Under the pieces are notes generated by a model. That model searched no databases, was not told the origin of the DNA, and saw only the letters and a list, made by a program, of their open reading frames with translations. Positions 14,142 to 20,237 of a stretch of DNA of 23,590 nt are shown piece after piece. The stretch comes from a virus. Made by a program: the position numbers and the translations under genes. The DNA lies in IMG/VR virus record IMGVR_UViG_3300025694_000038, positions 1-23,590 of that record; one strand, 5' to 3'. Within the stretch, counting starts at the first letter, position 1. Each line of letters starts with the position of its first letter.

Positions 14142-14236
14142 CATGTTAGTCACTCACCAAAAGAAAACCCTATCATATAATCTTCATTTCTCGCAGAGTG
14201 ACTTTACATATAGTGGGGCTAACTCCTTCCCCTGAG
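14142..14236 (-). other. Non-coding 3' region between tRNA-Leu and terminator
   Basis: I find no convincing reading frame here. An 8-bp perfect inverted repeat (AGTCACTC at 14148-14155, GAGTGACT at 14196-14203) encloses about 40 bases, and a GGGG/CCCC pair flanks an AAGGAGTTAG loop nearer the tRNA. The stretch could be a folded trailer, or a stable RNA like the unassigned RNAs C and D of the T4 tRNA cluster. Confidence 0.4.
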
Positions 14237-14321
14237 TGCGAGTAGGGAGACTTGAACTCCCACGAGCACAATGCTCAACAGATTTTAAGTCTGGTGCGTC
14301 TACCGATTCCGCCATACTCGC
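14237..14321 (-). tRNA. tRNA-Leu (anticodon UAA)
   Basis: A complete class II cloverleaf of 85 nt: acceptor GCGAGTA/TACTCGC, D-arm beginning GCGGAATCGGTAGACGC, anticodon loop CTTAAAA (anticodon at 14287-14285), a long variable arm (TGAGCATTGTGCTCG) and the T-loop GTTCAAGTC. The discriminator base is A. CCA is not encoded. It reads UUA codons, which suit an AT-rich phage in a less AT-biased host. Confidence 0.93.
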
Positions 14322-14496
14322 AAGGCATTACACTTATCCGTATGCTATGTGGGCATTACACCCAGTATACTGACAGTTTATAATGGAGTAAGACACAATT
14401 TCCGTTGTGAATATCCAAGGGGGTTTATCCTCACTTACAGGGTTTCGGTATATCCGAACCGATGAGCACCTTGGTTGGAACGTCTCAAGTTCCTAA
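14322..14496 (-). other. Structured non-coding spacer within the tRNA cluster
   Basis: This gap of about 175 bp has no CDS or canonical tRNA but several foldable elements: CACAA/TTGTG (14394-14409); a long-range CCAAGG/CCTTGG pair (14415-14420 with 14469-14474) enclosing a GGTT-CGG/CCG-AACC hairpin (14441-14460); a GGAAC/GTTCC stem with a seven-base loop (14477-14493) beside the Met tRNA; and a direct repeat of GGCATTACAC (14324-14333 and 14352-14361). It may be a stable small RNA, a processing region, or remnants of lost tRNA genes. Confidence 0.45.
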
Positions 14497-14569
14497 TGCT
14501 TCCTGAGAGGATCGAACTCTCCTTAGGCAAATTATGAGTTTGCTGCATTCACCAGATTGCTAAGGAAGC
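14497..14569 (-). tRNA. tRNA with CAU anticodon (Met, or Ile2 if lysidine-modified)
   Basis: A 73-nt cloverleaf: acceptor GCTTCCT/AGGAAGC, D-arm GCAATCTGGTGAATGC, anticodon stem GCAAA/TTTGC with loop CTCATAA (anticodon at 14536-14534), T-arm GAGAGTTCGATCCTCTC and discriminator A. It lacks initiator features such as a run of three G-C pairs in the anticodon stem, so it is an elongator Met or an AUA-reading Ile2 tRNA; sequence alone does not separate these. CCA is not encoded. Confidence 0.9.
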
Positions 14570-14572
14570 AGA

Positions 14573-14645
14573 TAGTGTAGATGACAGGATTTGATACCTG
14601 CAATACTCTCCGAAGAGGCGTGTTTTCTTACATCACAACTACACT
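14573..14645 (-). tRNA. tRNA-like element, degenerate or non-canonical; no assignable anticodon
   Basis: The 73-nt space between tRNA-Ile and tRNA-Met, with 2-3 nt spacers, has perfect 7-bp ends AGTGTAG/CTACACT plus a discriminator A. It also has a T-arm-like hairpin CAGG-TATCAAAT-CCTG, a GTG/CAC D-arm-like stem, and a CTCT-TCGG-AGAG hairpin where the anticodon arm should be. The anticodon stem cannot be drawn with a 7-nt loop, the T-loop has one base too many, and four bases separate the T-stem from the acceptor. An alternative acceptor (GTAGTTG/CATCTAC) repairs the T-stem but leaves a mismatch and a short body. It is most likely a decayed or unusual tRNA gene. Confidence 0.5.
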
Positions 14646-14647
14646 AA

Positions 14648-14719
14648 TAGGAATGCCGAGAATTGAACTCGGATGACCCCGTTATAAGCAGGGCGCATTA
14701 ACCATTATGCGACACTCCC
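14648..14719 (-). tRNA. tRNA-Ile (anticodon UAU)
   Basis: A 72-nt cloverleaf: acceptor GGGAGTG/CATTCCT (two G-U pairs), D-arm GCATAATGGTTAATGC, anticodon stem CCCTG/CGGGG with loop CTTATAA (anticodon at 14686-14684), T-arm CCGAGTTCAATTCTCGG and discriminator A. A UAU anticodon is rare in bacteria, which normally read AUA with a lysidine-modified CAU tRNA. It begins 10 bp beyond the Phd-like gene's stop, in the same transcript. Confidence 0.88.
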
Positions 14720-14729
14720 TGATGATGAA

Positions 14730-14903
14730 CTACTGAGCTTCGTTATTGTTCTCAGTGTGTATTCGTATTAGTTCATCATCTGCAGGCATCATGACTGCTG
14801 CCTTACCATCTTCTCTTACAATACCTATGGTTTCACCGTTTTCGACTCTTTCTAAGAGTTCATCAAAATTGTCTTCCCATTCTTTCAGGGTAAAAATCTC
14901 CAT
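14730..14903 (-). CDS. Phd/YefM-type antitoxin-like protein, 57 aa
   Basis: MEIFTLKEWEDNFDELLERV, then ENGETIGIVREDGKAAVMMP, matches the N-terminal DNA-binding and dimerisation domain of Phd/YefM antitoxins (compare YefM: short strand, helix, ITRQNGEAAVLM strands). The usual C-terminal toxin-binding tail is short here (ADDELIRIHTENNNEAQ). The ATG directly follows the TAA of the 62-aa gene. No RelE, Doc or PIN-like toxin is visible next to it. Possible roles are neutralising a host toxin, or acting as a small repressor of its own early promoter; both are inferences. Being read through into the tRNAs, it should be expressed early. Confidence 0.75.
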   Translation of the reverse strand: MEIFTLKEWEDNFDELLERVENGETIGIVREDGKAAVMMPADDELIRIHTENNNEAQ

Positions 14904-15092
14904 TTACACCTCCAGTGGTTCTGCATAAACCAAGGCATCTTCTGGACAAGTATTACGGATGACCTCAAGAACATTCATGAACTGATCTACAGTATCACAA
15001 ACAATTTCTTTGGTGTCTCCTTCACTGGAATAGATGTAGATTGTGCGTTTGGTGGGGTCTACAACACAACGTGTGAGAAACTCGTCTTGCAT
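14904..15092 (-). CDS. Hypothetical 62-aa protein, first gene of the tRNA cassette
   Basis: The start at 15092 gives MQDEFLTRCVVDPTKRTIYI, followed by YSSEGDTKEIVCDTVDQFMN and a C-terminal helix and strand. A small strand-strand-helix domain is likely. Extending to the in-frame TTG at 15170 would run through the promoter -10, so the inner ATG is chosen. The stop abuts the Phd-like gene's ATG, so the two are co-translated. It does not look like a known toxin family. Function unknown. Confidence 0.75.
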   Translation of the reverse strand: MQDEFLTRCVVDPTKRTIYIYSSEGDTKEIVCDTVDQFMNVLEVIRNTCPEDALVYAEPLEV

Positions 15093-15103
15093 GGTGCCTT
15101 GGT

Positions 15104-15145
15104 TGCTTACCTTGTTATTATAAGGCATCTGAGTGCCGGTGTCAA
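15104..15145 (-). promoter_or_regulatory. Strong sigma70-type early promoter
   Basis: On the minus strand TTGACA (15145-15140), exactly 17 bp, then TATAAT (15122-15117): a full consensus promoter for the host RNA polymerase. It is followed by AACAAGGTAAGC, the AGGTAA element shared with three other promoters here. It drives the 62-aa gene, the Phd-like gene and the tRNAs down to the terminator at 14112. Confidence 0.88.
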
Positions 15146-15166
15146 GTGTGCCAGTCGGGGAAGTGG

Positions 15167-16246
15167 TCAAATCATTGCGTCTACGGCAGAAATTACGTCT
15201 GCATTTGAGGTTTTTCTTTGAGTTTGTTTTGATTTAACGTTATTCGATCCCCAGTTTTGCAACTCTTTTTCCATCTTCTTTTCTTTTACCTTATTGAGAT
15301 TTGATCTATTAACAGCAGCATCTCTTTGAGTTCGGAGAGATGTGATTTCTGACGATAATGTTGAAATAGAATTTGCAATAGCAACACATTTATTTGCACC
15401 AGCAGTTCCCGTCAGTGATGTATTAGTCGCATATGGTGCAACACCAACACCAGCATAGGCACTAAATGGACCTACGTTTCTTGGACCAATATGATTTGAA
15501 GATGTTGATGATACATTTTGACCTGATCCTACTGTAGGGGAGGTTTCAAAATTTGTAAGATATTCTTTACTGCCATCTCCTCCCCCTCCAACATTATAAT
15601 CATCTGCACTCACTTCTGTAGTATTATCACTAGATACAGTTTTTCCATTATCTCGAATATTTTCATGTCCAAATCCAGAGTAAGAAGAGGTTAAAGTTAC
15701 AATACTGGTTGGATCAAATGGATTTTCTGCACCATAATCTAAATTTGGACCTGCCATTTTTTTATAGATCTCAAGTGCATCTCGATCTTCAATAAGAGTA
15801 TAATTTCCAACATTTTCTGTAGTGGCACCGACACCTGTACTTGCTATTACTCCTCCCGTAGTAGTTGCAGTATAAACAATACCTGACCAACAATTACGTT
15901 CGAGTGCTTCTGCAGATAAGGTTACTATTTCTTGTTTTTTTGCATTAATTTCGGCATTATAAGAAATAATTTGATCATCAAATTCTTTACAGAATTCTTG
16001 AAGTGTTTCGGCATCTTCTTTTATTTGATTCTCAGCCTTTCCTACAACACTATCATCAAAATAAAGATCTTCTGCTTTTTCTTCTTTTACAGTCTTTGTA
16101 TATGTTCCGTCAGCATTTTCTGTAATAGTTATTGAGGAGACAATTCCAACTGCTTTCACATCAGATGATGGTTCAAATGCATCATCTAGTTGCTTTTGAT
16201 CTTTCTCAAAGACTTCTCTTGCTCTATTCCTTAATGATTCATCCAT
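15167..16246 (-). CDS. Virion structural protein with coiled coils, 359 aa
   Basis: The start at 16246 gives MDESLRNRAREVFEKDQKQL, with GGAG eight bases upstream; the in-frame TTG at 16252 is less likely. N-terminal and C-terminal helical parts (KEFDDQIISYNAEINAKKQE at about 89-108; SISTLSSEITSLRTQRDAAV near 290-310) flank a Gly/Ser/Thr-rich middle (ATTTGGVIASTGVGATTENV; GGGGDGSKEY), as in structural tail proteins. It follows the S74 tail protein with almost no gap, so it probably belongs to the same spike or fibre. No database family recognised. Confidence 0.7.
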   Translation of the reverse strand: MDESLRNRAREVFEKDQKQLDDAFEPSSDVKAVGIVSSITITENADGTYTKTVKEEKAEDLYFDDSVVGKAENQIKEDAETLQEFCKEFDDQIISYNAEINAKKQEIVTLSAEALERNCWSGIVYTATTTGGVIASTGVGATTENVGNYTLIEDRDALEIYKKMAGPNLDYGAENPFDPTSIVTLTSSYSGFGHENIRDNGKTVSSDNTTEVSADDYNVGGGGDGSKEYLTNFETSPTVGSGQNVSSTSSNHIGPRNVGPFSAYAGVGVAPYATNTSLTGTAGANKCVAIANSISTLSSEITSLRTQRDAAVNRSNLNKVKEKKMEKELQNWGSNNVKSKQTQRKTSNADVISAVDAMI

Positions 16247-16248
16247 CT

Positions 16249-17064
16249 TCAATTCTCCAATTCAGATACTCGTTGTTTCAATTCTTCAATTTGTTTTTGT
16301 TGTTCTTTCATCCCATCAATCAAATGAGCAACTAAATTTTCATAAAGAACTCTTTTATAAATTCGTCCCTTTTCTTTTCCATCTTTGACACTATTTACCA
16401 TCGTTTTATAAACGACTTCTGGCACAACTTCCTCAACTTCTTGTGCAATCAATCCAACCATATGTGGATATTTTCCGGCAAGATCTGGAACAATTGTTTC
16501 ATCCCAGTCAAAGGTCACTGGATTCAACTTCATAATCTTATCCAGACCATTTGTCAATGGTTCTATATTCTTCTTGAGTCTTATATCGGATGTATGTGGT
16601 CCAGTTGAAACAAATGAACCATTATACATCCAAAATCCATTTAGATTTCCAAATGGACTATTTTGAAAAATGCTTGCTCCATTACTCTTAATAATAGGTG
16701 CTGTAGCTCCCCAATCTGGAGTAACCGAAGATTTGAGACCATTTAATTCGGAAAAAATGGCACTATAATCAACAGTCAATGGTCCAATTGAAACATCAGT
16801 TCCAAGTCTCACATCTGTTCCTAATGTATTCCATACACCAGTATGAACATCAAGACCAATAGAATTGAAACTTAATGGTGATGTTAATGATGGTCCTGCT
16901 ACAAGTGCAGCACTAAAAGGAACTGTTAATGCACCTTGTCCAAAGTGTCCCTTATGTGCCGCAATTGATCCCGGTTCCCAAAAACCTTTTGGTATATTTA
17001 ATGCACTTCCTAATATAGGATGGATTACATCTACAGTTCCACTATCTAAACTTTGAAAAGCCAT
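16249..17064 (-). CDS. Tail protein with C-terminal Peptidase_S74 chaperone, 271 aa
   Basis: A short N-terminal structural part (MAFQSLDSGTVDVIHPILGS, to about residue 155) is followed by a complete intramolecular chaperone: S159-D-I-R-L-K164 with the Ser-Lys dyad, MVGLIAQEVEEVVPEVVYKT and a final coiled coil EQQKQIEELKQRVSELEN. Such proteins trimerise through the chaperone and then cleave before the serine, leaving about 158 residues in the virion. It follows the beta-helix needle-like gene with a TAATG overlap, so it may cap or extend that spike. The chaperone is related to that of the 1749-aa protein but far from identical. Confidence 0.88.
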   Translation of the reverse strand: MAFQSLDSGTVDVIHPILGSALNIPKGFWEPGSIAAHKGHFGQGALTVPFSAALVAGPSLTSPLSFNSIGLDVHTGVWNTLGTDVRLGTDVSIGPLTVDYSAIFSELNGLKSSVTPDWGATAPIIKSNGASIFQNSPFGNLNGFWMYNGSFVSTGPHTSDIRLKKNIEPLTNGLDKIMKLNPVTFDWDETIVPDLAGKYPHMVGLIAQEVEEVVPEVVYKTMVNSVKDGKEKGRIYKRVLYENLVAHLIDGMKEQQKQIEELKQRVSELEN

Positions 17065-17666
17065 TATTTACAAGTCTCCGCAATATCTGTAATTAAGTCG
17101 GCAACGGGACCAGGAATAAATGTGCCTAGTATTCCTGAAAGTGGCGAACCCTGAATAACATCGGCATATAATAACCTCAAATAACCCTTTGCATTTAGAG
17201 TTATACTATCGGCAGATGTTACACAAACCTTACCACCGGCAAGATTGAGTTGTTCATCTGCTTTCATTGTAATGTGATCATTTGCCTTGATTAGGATTGA
17301 TCCGTCACTCTTATCACCAACAGTTTCAATGTATATATTTTTTGCAATTAGTTTGATATTTCCGTTTGCGGCATCTAATACAATATCACCATTTTCACAT
17401 ACAATTGACTTGGCAACATTCTCTTTTTCGTCTTCATTTCTTCCCTGAGCAAGATTAGTTCCTAAAATTTCATGAGAACAACCAGGAACAATTTGCGTAT
17501 TACTTCCATTGAGACTATGTATCTGACAATATCCACTTTTCAGCATCTCAATTTTATTGGTGTCAATGTCTTCACCAACTTTATCTTGCTCACCAACCGG
17601 ACCCATAATAATGGTGCCAAATGGGTTATCTGAAACAATAACTTCTGGGTTTGTTGGTTTTACCAT
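17064..17666 (-). CDS. Beta-helix needle-like protein (gp5 C-terminal-like), 200 aa
   Basis: An N-terminal part with NPFGTIIMGPVG and SGYCQIHSLNGSNTQIVPG is followed from about residue 90 by short strands in register: GDIVLDAANGNIKLIAKNIY, GSILIKANDHITMKADEQLN and ADSITLNAKGYLRLLYADVI. This repeating hydrophobic/polar pattern is the signature of the triple-stranded beta-helix in T4 gp5 and VgrG needles. It probably forms the membrane-puncturing needle beneath the hub. The start directly follows the stop of the hydrolase gene, matching the T4 domain order of OB-fold, hydrolase, helix. Confidence 0.75.
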   Translation of the reverse strand: MVKPTNPEVIVSDNPFGTIIMGPVGEQDKVGEDIDTNKIEMLKSGYCQIHSLNGSNTQIVPGCSHEILGTNLAQGRNEDEKENVAKSIVCENGDIVLDAANGNIKLIAKNIYIETVGDKSDGSILIKANDHITMKADEQLNLAGGKVCVTSADSITLNAKGYLRLLYADVIQGSPLSGILGTFIPGPVADLITDIAETCK

Positions 17667-20204
17667 TTAACTCACACAATCAACAACACGGACAAGATCT
17701 TTTCTTGTAAATCCTCTTTCTACTAACACACTTCTTCCTCTTAATGTATCAATTGGTCCATCTAGTGATAGTTGGACATCATCTGCAGACTCATCAAAGT
17801 CTGAAACACGAGTGAATGATAGTATTGGTTCAATAATAGCTCCTTCACCTGTTGGACTATTTATTTCAATATCTGGATACCCTGGAAGACCACATGCATT
17901 TGTTCCGATTTGGATACTGACAATTTGTCCAAACTCGGTCATTTGAACAGTTGCCTCAAGTCCTGGAATATCTGGAGTAATTATAATATTATCATTTGTA
18001 GTATATCCTATACCAGTATCCAAAATTCTAAACCCTTCTAAACAAACAACAAAATCATTTCCACTCGGTTGACCAGTATCTGATGGAGGATCAAATTCAG
18101 TTCTACCGTCTGTTGGTGGTGCAACTGGTGTTGTTGTAAGTATTATATCAATAACTTCTCCACCAGTTCCAGTTCCAGTTCCGGTTCCACCAGTTCCAGT
18201 TCCGGTTCCACCAGTTCCAGTTCCAGTTCCGGTTCCACCAGTTCCAGTTCCGGTTCCACCAGATTCACTAATTACTGAATATCCACTAGTAAATGTATCT
18301 TCGCAACCATCAACAAAAGACACAAATGGAGGTCTTGTATATCCAGAACCACCATTTATAAGATTTACACCGATTGTTCTTCCAATATTATCTACAACAG
18401 CTTCGGCAACTGCACCTACTCCTCCACCACCAAAGATTTCAATGCTTGGTGGTCCACATTTATAAGCACTTGGGTCACATTTAGTGATGTCTGACGGAAT
18501 AGTTCCTGCCGAATCTCCAAGAGGTTTTCCAAAGATTTCAATTCCATCAATAAACTTTGTCGCATCTTCAATCAGATCTCCTGCTGATGGTGGACTTAAG
18601 AATCCTGCAAAGTCATCAATCTGAGATTGAGATGGTCCACCCCAAGGACTTGCCTTAAACTTTTTGATCTCGGGACAATTTGGTTTTGCACATAAGAATG
18701 CTTCAAATCCTAAAATGTAGTCAAGTGCCTGGAATACGTTACCAATAATTTTTGTAACTCCACCAAGAACATCATTAATCTGATCTAAGATTGGGCCAAC
18801 TGCTTGATCAACGATTGCTGCAACATTATTTACAAGTGCATTAGTAAATTGTTGTGCGGCACAGAAAGGAACATTAACAATTTTTCCAATCATTTCAAAT
18901 AAGAAGTCCCCAACAAGATTTGCAAGATTAGAAATAACATCTTTAAATGCACAGAAAATATTGTCTATTACAGTTTGAATAATAGTATTTTTAATTGATT
19001 TTAATACTGTAGGAAGAATCATATGAATAAGATCTTCAATACCTGCTCTAATTTTATCAATTAAGAAATCTCGTAGTCGATTAACAAGAATTTTGAGAAC
19101 TGCACCAATAATTTGAGATGTGCTTCTAATAAGTGCCGTAAGATTTTGTATCTTATTAATAGTTCCGTTTACATATAAATCGGCATATTTTTTGATTCCT
19201 TTTAGGACTGTGAAAAACTTTTGTAGTTGTGTATTGATTTTAGACATCTCTGATGTCCCACAAGGATCTGGCAGATCTCTTTCTGTCTGCATTCTTGTGA
19301 TTGCATCTCTAAATGCAACACTATTAAAAAGTTTTTCACATGCAGGAGTATTTTTAAAAGTCATTCCTAACGGAGTTTCTCTTGCCACGCACCCGTCAGC
19401 ATCTGCCTGTTCTTGCAAATCATTACCAAATTTTGCTGCAAATAATGCATCTGTTTCGGCAGATAACATTTTATATTTTTCTTTCTCTTCATCCGTCCAA
19501 AGATCGGAAGATTTTTCATTTAATTCAGCAATCTGTTTTCTATTTGCTTCTATTTCTGCATCAAGTCGTTCATTATCAAGTTGAAAATATGGATTATTAA
19601 ATTCCAAATCCTTGTCCGGGACCGGCACAGGGTTATCACTTGTGGTGGTTGCTTTTGTTGCAGGATCTTTTGCTGTCTCAACAGGTGCAGAAGATTGAGT
19701 TGATCCTGGACTTTCTGTTGTTTTTACAGTTGCATTAGGTATCTGTAAATTACTATTTCCAGCAGTATTAAAATAATGATTTCCAAATTTAGTTACGTTT
19801 ATATTTTGAGATGGGTCATTAAATGCTGAACCAGTTCTAAAACCAGTCGATGCCATCGCACTGTTGATCTCATTCGGAGGTGTATTTCTTGCTTCTAGTC
19901 TACCTCTTAAGTCTGACCGATTTTCAGCAATAGCAATTGCTTTTTCTGCATTATCAAGTTCTACCTGCGAAAAATTATTATTAATTGATCCATCACTAAC
20001 AACTTGAAATTGATTTTTTCCATAAATGACTCCGGTTATACTGGCATCATTTGCTAGAAAGGTCCCCTTTCCGACAGCACCACTTTGTATAAGTCCAGCA
20101 CGATTTAATATAATTCTAGCAACAAGAGCCTGTCCTATTAAATCTTCACCTCTAGATTCTGCGGCAACTGTTCTTATAAAAAGTTCTCTTTCAGTATATG
20201 CCAT
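17667..20204 (-). CDS. Baseplate protein with N-terminal SleB-like cell-wall hydrolase domain, 845 aa
   Basis: Residues 1-145 match the SleB/Hydrolase_2 family: RTVAAESRGEDLIGQALVAR with likely catalytic E16, ILNR (32-35) and TGVIYGKNQFQVV (57-69). A Thr/Pro/Ser linker and a charged coiled coil (about 210-270) follow. Then comes a long amphipathic helical part (about 330-500; DKIRAGIEDLIHMILPTVLK, GPILDQINDVLGGVTKIIGN), beta segments, a Gly-Thr repeat (about 648-682) and a beta-rich C-terminus. SleB enzymes cut peptidoglycan glycan strands, so it likely supplies local wall digestion during infection, replacing the lysozyme of T4 gp5. An AAGGAGG site and a late promoter precede it. Confidence 0.82.
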   Translation of the reverse strand: MAYTERELFIRTVAAESRGEDLIGQALVARIILNRAGLIQSGAVGKGTFLANDASITGVIYGKNQFQVVSDGSINNNFSQVELDNAEKAIAIAENRSDLRGRLEARNTPPNEINSAMASTGFRTGSAFNDPSQNINVTKFGNHYFNTAGNSNLQIPNATVKTTESPGSTQSSAPVETAKDPATKATTTSDNPVPVPDKDLEFNNPYFQLDNERLDAEIEANRKQIAELNEKSSDLWTDEEKEKYKMLSAETDALFAAKFGNDLQEQADADGCVARETPLGMTFKNTPACEKLFNSVAFRDAITRMQTERDLPDPCGTSEMSKINTQLQKFFTVLKGIKKYADLYVNGTINKIQNLTALIRSTSQIIGAVLKILVNRLRDFLIDKIRAGIEDLIHMILPTVLKSIKNTIIQTVIDNIFCAFKDVISNLANLVGDFLFEMIGKIVNVPFCAAQQFTNALVNNVAAIVDQAVGPILDQINDVLGGVTKIIGNVFQALDYILGFEAFLCAKPNCPEIKKFKASPWGGPSQSQIDDFAGFLSPPSAGDLIEDATKFIDGIEIFGKPLGDSAGTIPSDITKCDPSAYKCGPPSIEIFGGGGVGAVAEAVVDNIGRTIGVNLINGGSGYTRPPFVSFVDGCEDTFTSGYSVISESGGTGTGTGGTGTGTGTGGTGTGTGGTGTGTGTGGEVIDIILTTTPVAPPTDGRTEFDPPSDTGQPSGNDFVVCLEGFRILDTGIGYTTNDNIIITPDIPGLEATVQMTEFGQIVSIQIGTNACGLPGYPDIEINSPTGEGAIIEPILSFTRVSDFDESADDVQLSLDGPIDTLRGRSVLVERGFTRKDLVRVVDCVS
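18160..18261. repeat. In-frame tandem repeat encoding Gly-Thr
   Basis: Alternating 27-bp and 21-bp units beginning CCACCAGTTCCAG form two exact 48-bp copies plus a final CCACCA. They encode GGTGTGTGT and GGTGTGT in the 845-aa protein. The copy number is probably variable, since such perfect repeats change by slippage. It would be a flexible linker. Confidence 0.9.
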
Positions 20205-20229
20205 CTATAATTTTGCCTCCTTATCCTGA

Positions 20230-20237
20230 TATTTATT
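20230..20237 (-). promoter_or_regulatory. T4-type late promoter (AATAAATA)
   Basis: The minus strand reads GTGAATAAATATCAGG, close to the late consensus. It lies 26 bp before the 845-aa gene and is followed by its AAGGAGG ribosome binding site. Confidence 0.6.

Noticed and set aside
14370-14390. Plus-strand CTGACAG...TATAAT resembling a promoter
   Set aside because: The spacing between the two boxes is far too short, there is no plus-strand gene downstream, and all genes lie on the other strand.
14477-14493. Anticodon-arm-like hairpin with GAG anticodon (tRNA-Leu?)
   Set aside because: tRNA-Met ends only four bases before it, leaving no room for an acceptor strand and D-arm; listed only as a possible remnant.
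14746-14928. 60-codon plus-strand frame
   Set aside because: Antisense to the Phd-like gene, whose protein matches a known family; the plus-strand product is Ser-rich and unlike any family.
15093-15170. 26-residue N-terminal extension of the 62-aa gene from a TTG
   Set aside because: It would cover the -10 and the promoter spacer of a full consensus sigma70 promoter.
18160-18261. Tandem repeats as a possible CRISPR array
   Set aside because: Units are contiguous, in frame, have no unique spacers and encode a Gly-Thr linker.
19120-19584. 154-codon plus-strand frame
   Set aside because: Antisense shadow of the 845-aa baseplate gene, with Ser/Leu/Cys-rich low-complexity composition.
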